This document shows positions 63,063 through 64,000 of a stretch of 64,000 nucleotides of DNA, one piece after another. The position numbers were made by a program, and so were the translations under genes. Source of the DNA: Opitutia bacterium (GTDB lineage Bacteria > Verrucomicrobiota > Verrucomicrobiia > Opitutales > Opitutaceae); the NCBI GenBank assembly GCA_016190985.1, contig JACPPI010000024.1, forward strand, positions 1 through 64,000. Reading direction: 5' to 3'. Positions within the stretch are counted from its first letter, which is position 1. Every line of letters begins with the position of its first letter. The notes under the pieces are model-generated. The model worked only from the letters and a program-made list of their open reading frames with translations. It was not told where the DNA came from and made no database searches.

Positions 63063-64000
63063 ATGATCACCACTGTCCGCCCCAAGCCCTTCCTCCAGCC
63101 GGAGTATTGCAAAGGCTGCCTGCGCTGCATCGACGCCTGCCCGAAGGACTGCATCACGCCCGGCACGGCGATCAACCCGGCGACCGGCCTGGTGCCGGTC
63201 GAGCTTCACCTCGACGCCTGCAACGGCTGCGCGCTGTGCATGCAGGCCTGCCCGGAGCCCTACGGCCTCCGCCCCGAAACCGAGCCTGCCACCGGCCCGT
63301 TTGATTTCGAGCTGGAGGATCCCGCGCAACTTTTCGGCCGGCGCGAAACGCCCGACACCTCCCAGGGCGGCCGGCCCGACGAAGACGTGCCGTTGCCCGC
63401 CTGCGAGCCGATGGTGCTCAAGGGCGCCTACGCCTCCGCCGTCGGCGCGTTGCTGGCCGGCTGCCGGCATGTCTTCGGCTACCCCATCACCCCGAGCACG
63501 GAAGGCTCGGAGCTGATGGCCAAGATCCTGCCCAAGGTCGGCGGGCATTTCGTGCAGGCGGCCAGCGAGACCGCCGCCGTGAACATGATGTATGGCGCGG
63601 GCGGCGCCGGCGTGCCCTGCATGACCTTCACCAGCGGCCCGGGCTTCAGCCTGATGCTCGAGGGCATCAGCTACATGATCGGCGCCGAGGTGCCGGGGGT
63701 GTTCGTCAACATCATGCGCGGCGGCCCGGGCCTGGGCAACCTCGGCCCGGAGCAGGCCGACATCAAGCTCGCCTGCCGCGGCCTCGGCCATGGCAACACC
63801 CATGCCATCGTCCTCGCCCCCGGCACCCCCGAGGAAATGCTCCACCTCACGATGTTGGCCTTCGAGCTGAGCTTCCGCTACCGCAACCCGGTGGTCATCC
63901 TCGGCGACGGCTACCTCGGCCAGATGACCGGGGTCGTGCGCCTGCCCGCCACGCTGACGAAACCCGGCCGGCCGGCCTGGGCCGTCTGCGGCGACCGGGA
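63063..64000 (+). CDS. Ferredoxin fused to 2-oxoacid:ferredoxin oxidoreductase subunit (edge, partial)
   Basis: Reads to the right edge (312 residues seen). N-terminal 70 residues: two 4Fe-4S clusters, CKGCLRCIDACPKDC (C16, 19, 22, 26) and CNGCALCMQACPEP (C53, 56, 59, 63). Then the pyruvate-flavodoxin/VorB-type alpha domain: GAYASAVGALLAGCRHVFGY, PITPSTEGSELMAKILPKV, ASETAAVNMMYGAGGAG, TSGPGFSLMLEGISYM. Such enzymes oxidise branched-chain or other 2-oxoacids to acyl-CoA with reduced ferredoxin. The fusion of the ferredoxin (delta) and alpha parts is notable; separate subunits are usual. Partner beta and gamma genes are probably just outside. Confidence 0.85.
   Translation, partial: MITTVRPKPFLQPEYCKGCLRCIDACPKDCITPGTAINPATGLVPVELHLDACNGCALCMQACPEPYGLRPETEPATGPFDFELEDPAQLFGRRETPDTSQGGRPDEDVPLPACEPMVLKGAYASAVGALLAGCRHVFGYPITPSTEGSELMAKILPKVGGHFVQAASETAAVNMMYGAGGAGVPCMTFTSGPGFSLMLEGISYMIGAEVPGVFVNIMRGGPGLGNLGPEQADIKLACRGLGHGNTHAIVLAPGTPEEMLHLTMLAFELSFRYRNPVVILGDGYLGQMTGVVRLPATLTKPGRPAWAVCGDR

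Overview
The window is high-GC bacterial chromosome with dense, short-spaced genes. The mix of genes points to Verrucomicrobiota, most likely an Opitutaceae-like member: an mcsA-mcsB-clpC operon without ctsR, a fused SecDF, a PEP-CTERM protein, type II pseudopilin-like proteins, and a complete histidine-utilisation cluster. This placement is inference from gene content, not from a marker tree.

Layout. 1-139: end of an IS630-family element that interrupts a MORN-repeat gene. 926-5061: mcsA-mcsB-clpC (protein arginine kinase and Clp unfoldase). 5277-15376: ilvE, a pseudopilin, a CBS/DHH pyrophosphatase, a MazF/RHH toxin-antitoxin pair, glnS, a K+ channel, a secreted LolA-like protein, gltX and an RluA-type synthase. 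15539-23697: hpf, a 535-base non-coding stretch with strong hairpins, then hutH-hutU-hutG-hutI and a convergent ftcD. 23821-30672: tRNA-Arg(ACG), recJ, secDF, yajC and speA. 30717-38664: accessory region with a decayed small gene, a zinc-ribbon/TPR exported protein, a secreted C39/papain-like protease, two paralogous TPR proteins (the second cut off by a truncated ISKra4-family element), and a frameshifted amidohydrolase. 38748-47473: His-rich membrane transporter, hemF-hemE-hemY, ileS, a DksA-like protein, lspA. 47553-54771: yicC, an inverted-repeat cassette carrying a four-helix-bundle gene, trpB, a TPR membrane protein, a PEP-CTERM protein, and a SpoIIE phosphatase/STAS pair. 54839-60701: acnA, a peroxiredoxin, a complete IS630-type element with its TA duplication, tyrS. 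60742-64000: a tyrS 3' remnant, a run of small minus-strand genes (HNH, HicA/HicB-like), a VOC protein, a DUF6265-like protein, and a ferredoxin fused to a 2-oxoacid oxidoreductase subunit running off the right edge.

The most unusual theme is repeats. Several families of short-period, low-complexity sequence, unrelated in sequence but alike in design (7-11-base quasi-tandem units, usually as two inverted arms), sit at gene borders. Some supply coding sequence: an internal stretch of glnS, the N-termini of hutU and lspA, the C-terminus of rluA. One inverted pair encloses a whole four-helix-bundle gene. A second class, closed by GTGG/CCAC and holding two hairpins, recurs about five times and supplies the C-terminus of HutU. 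No CRISPR array, rRNA operon, integrase or prophage was seen.
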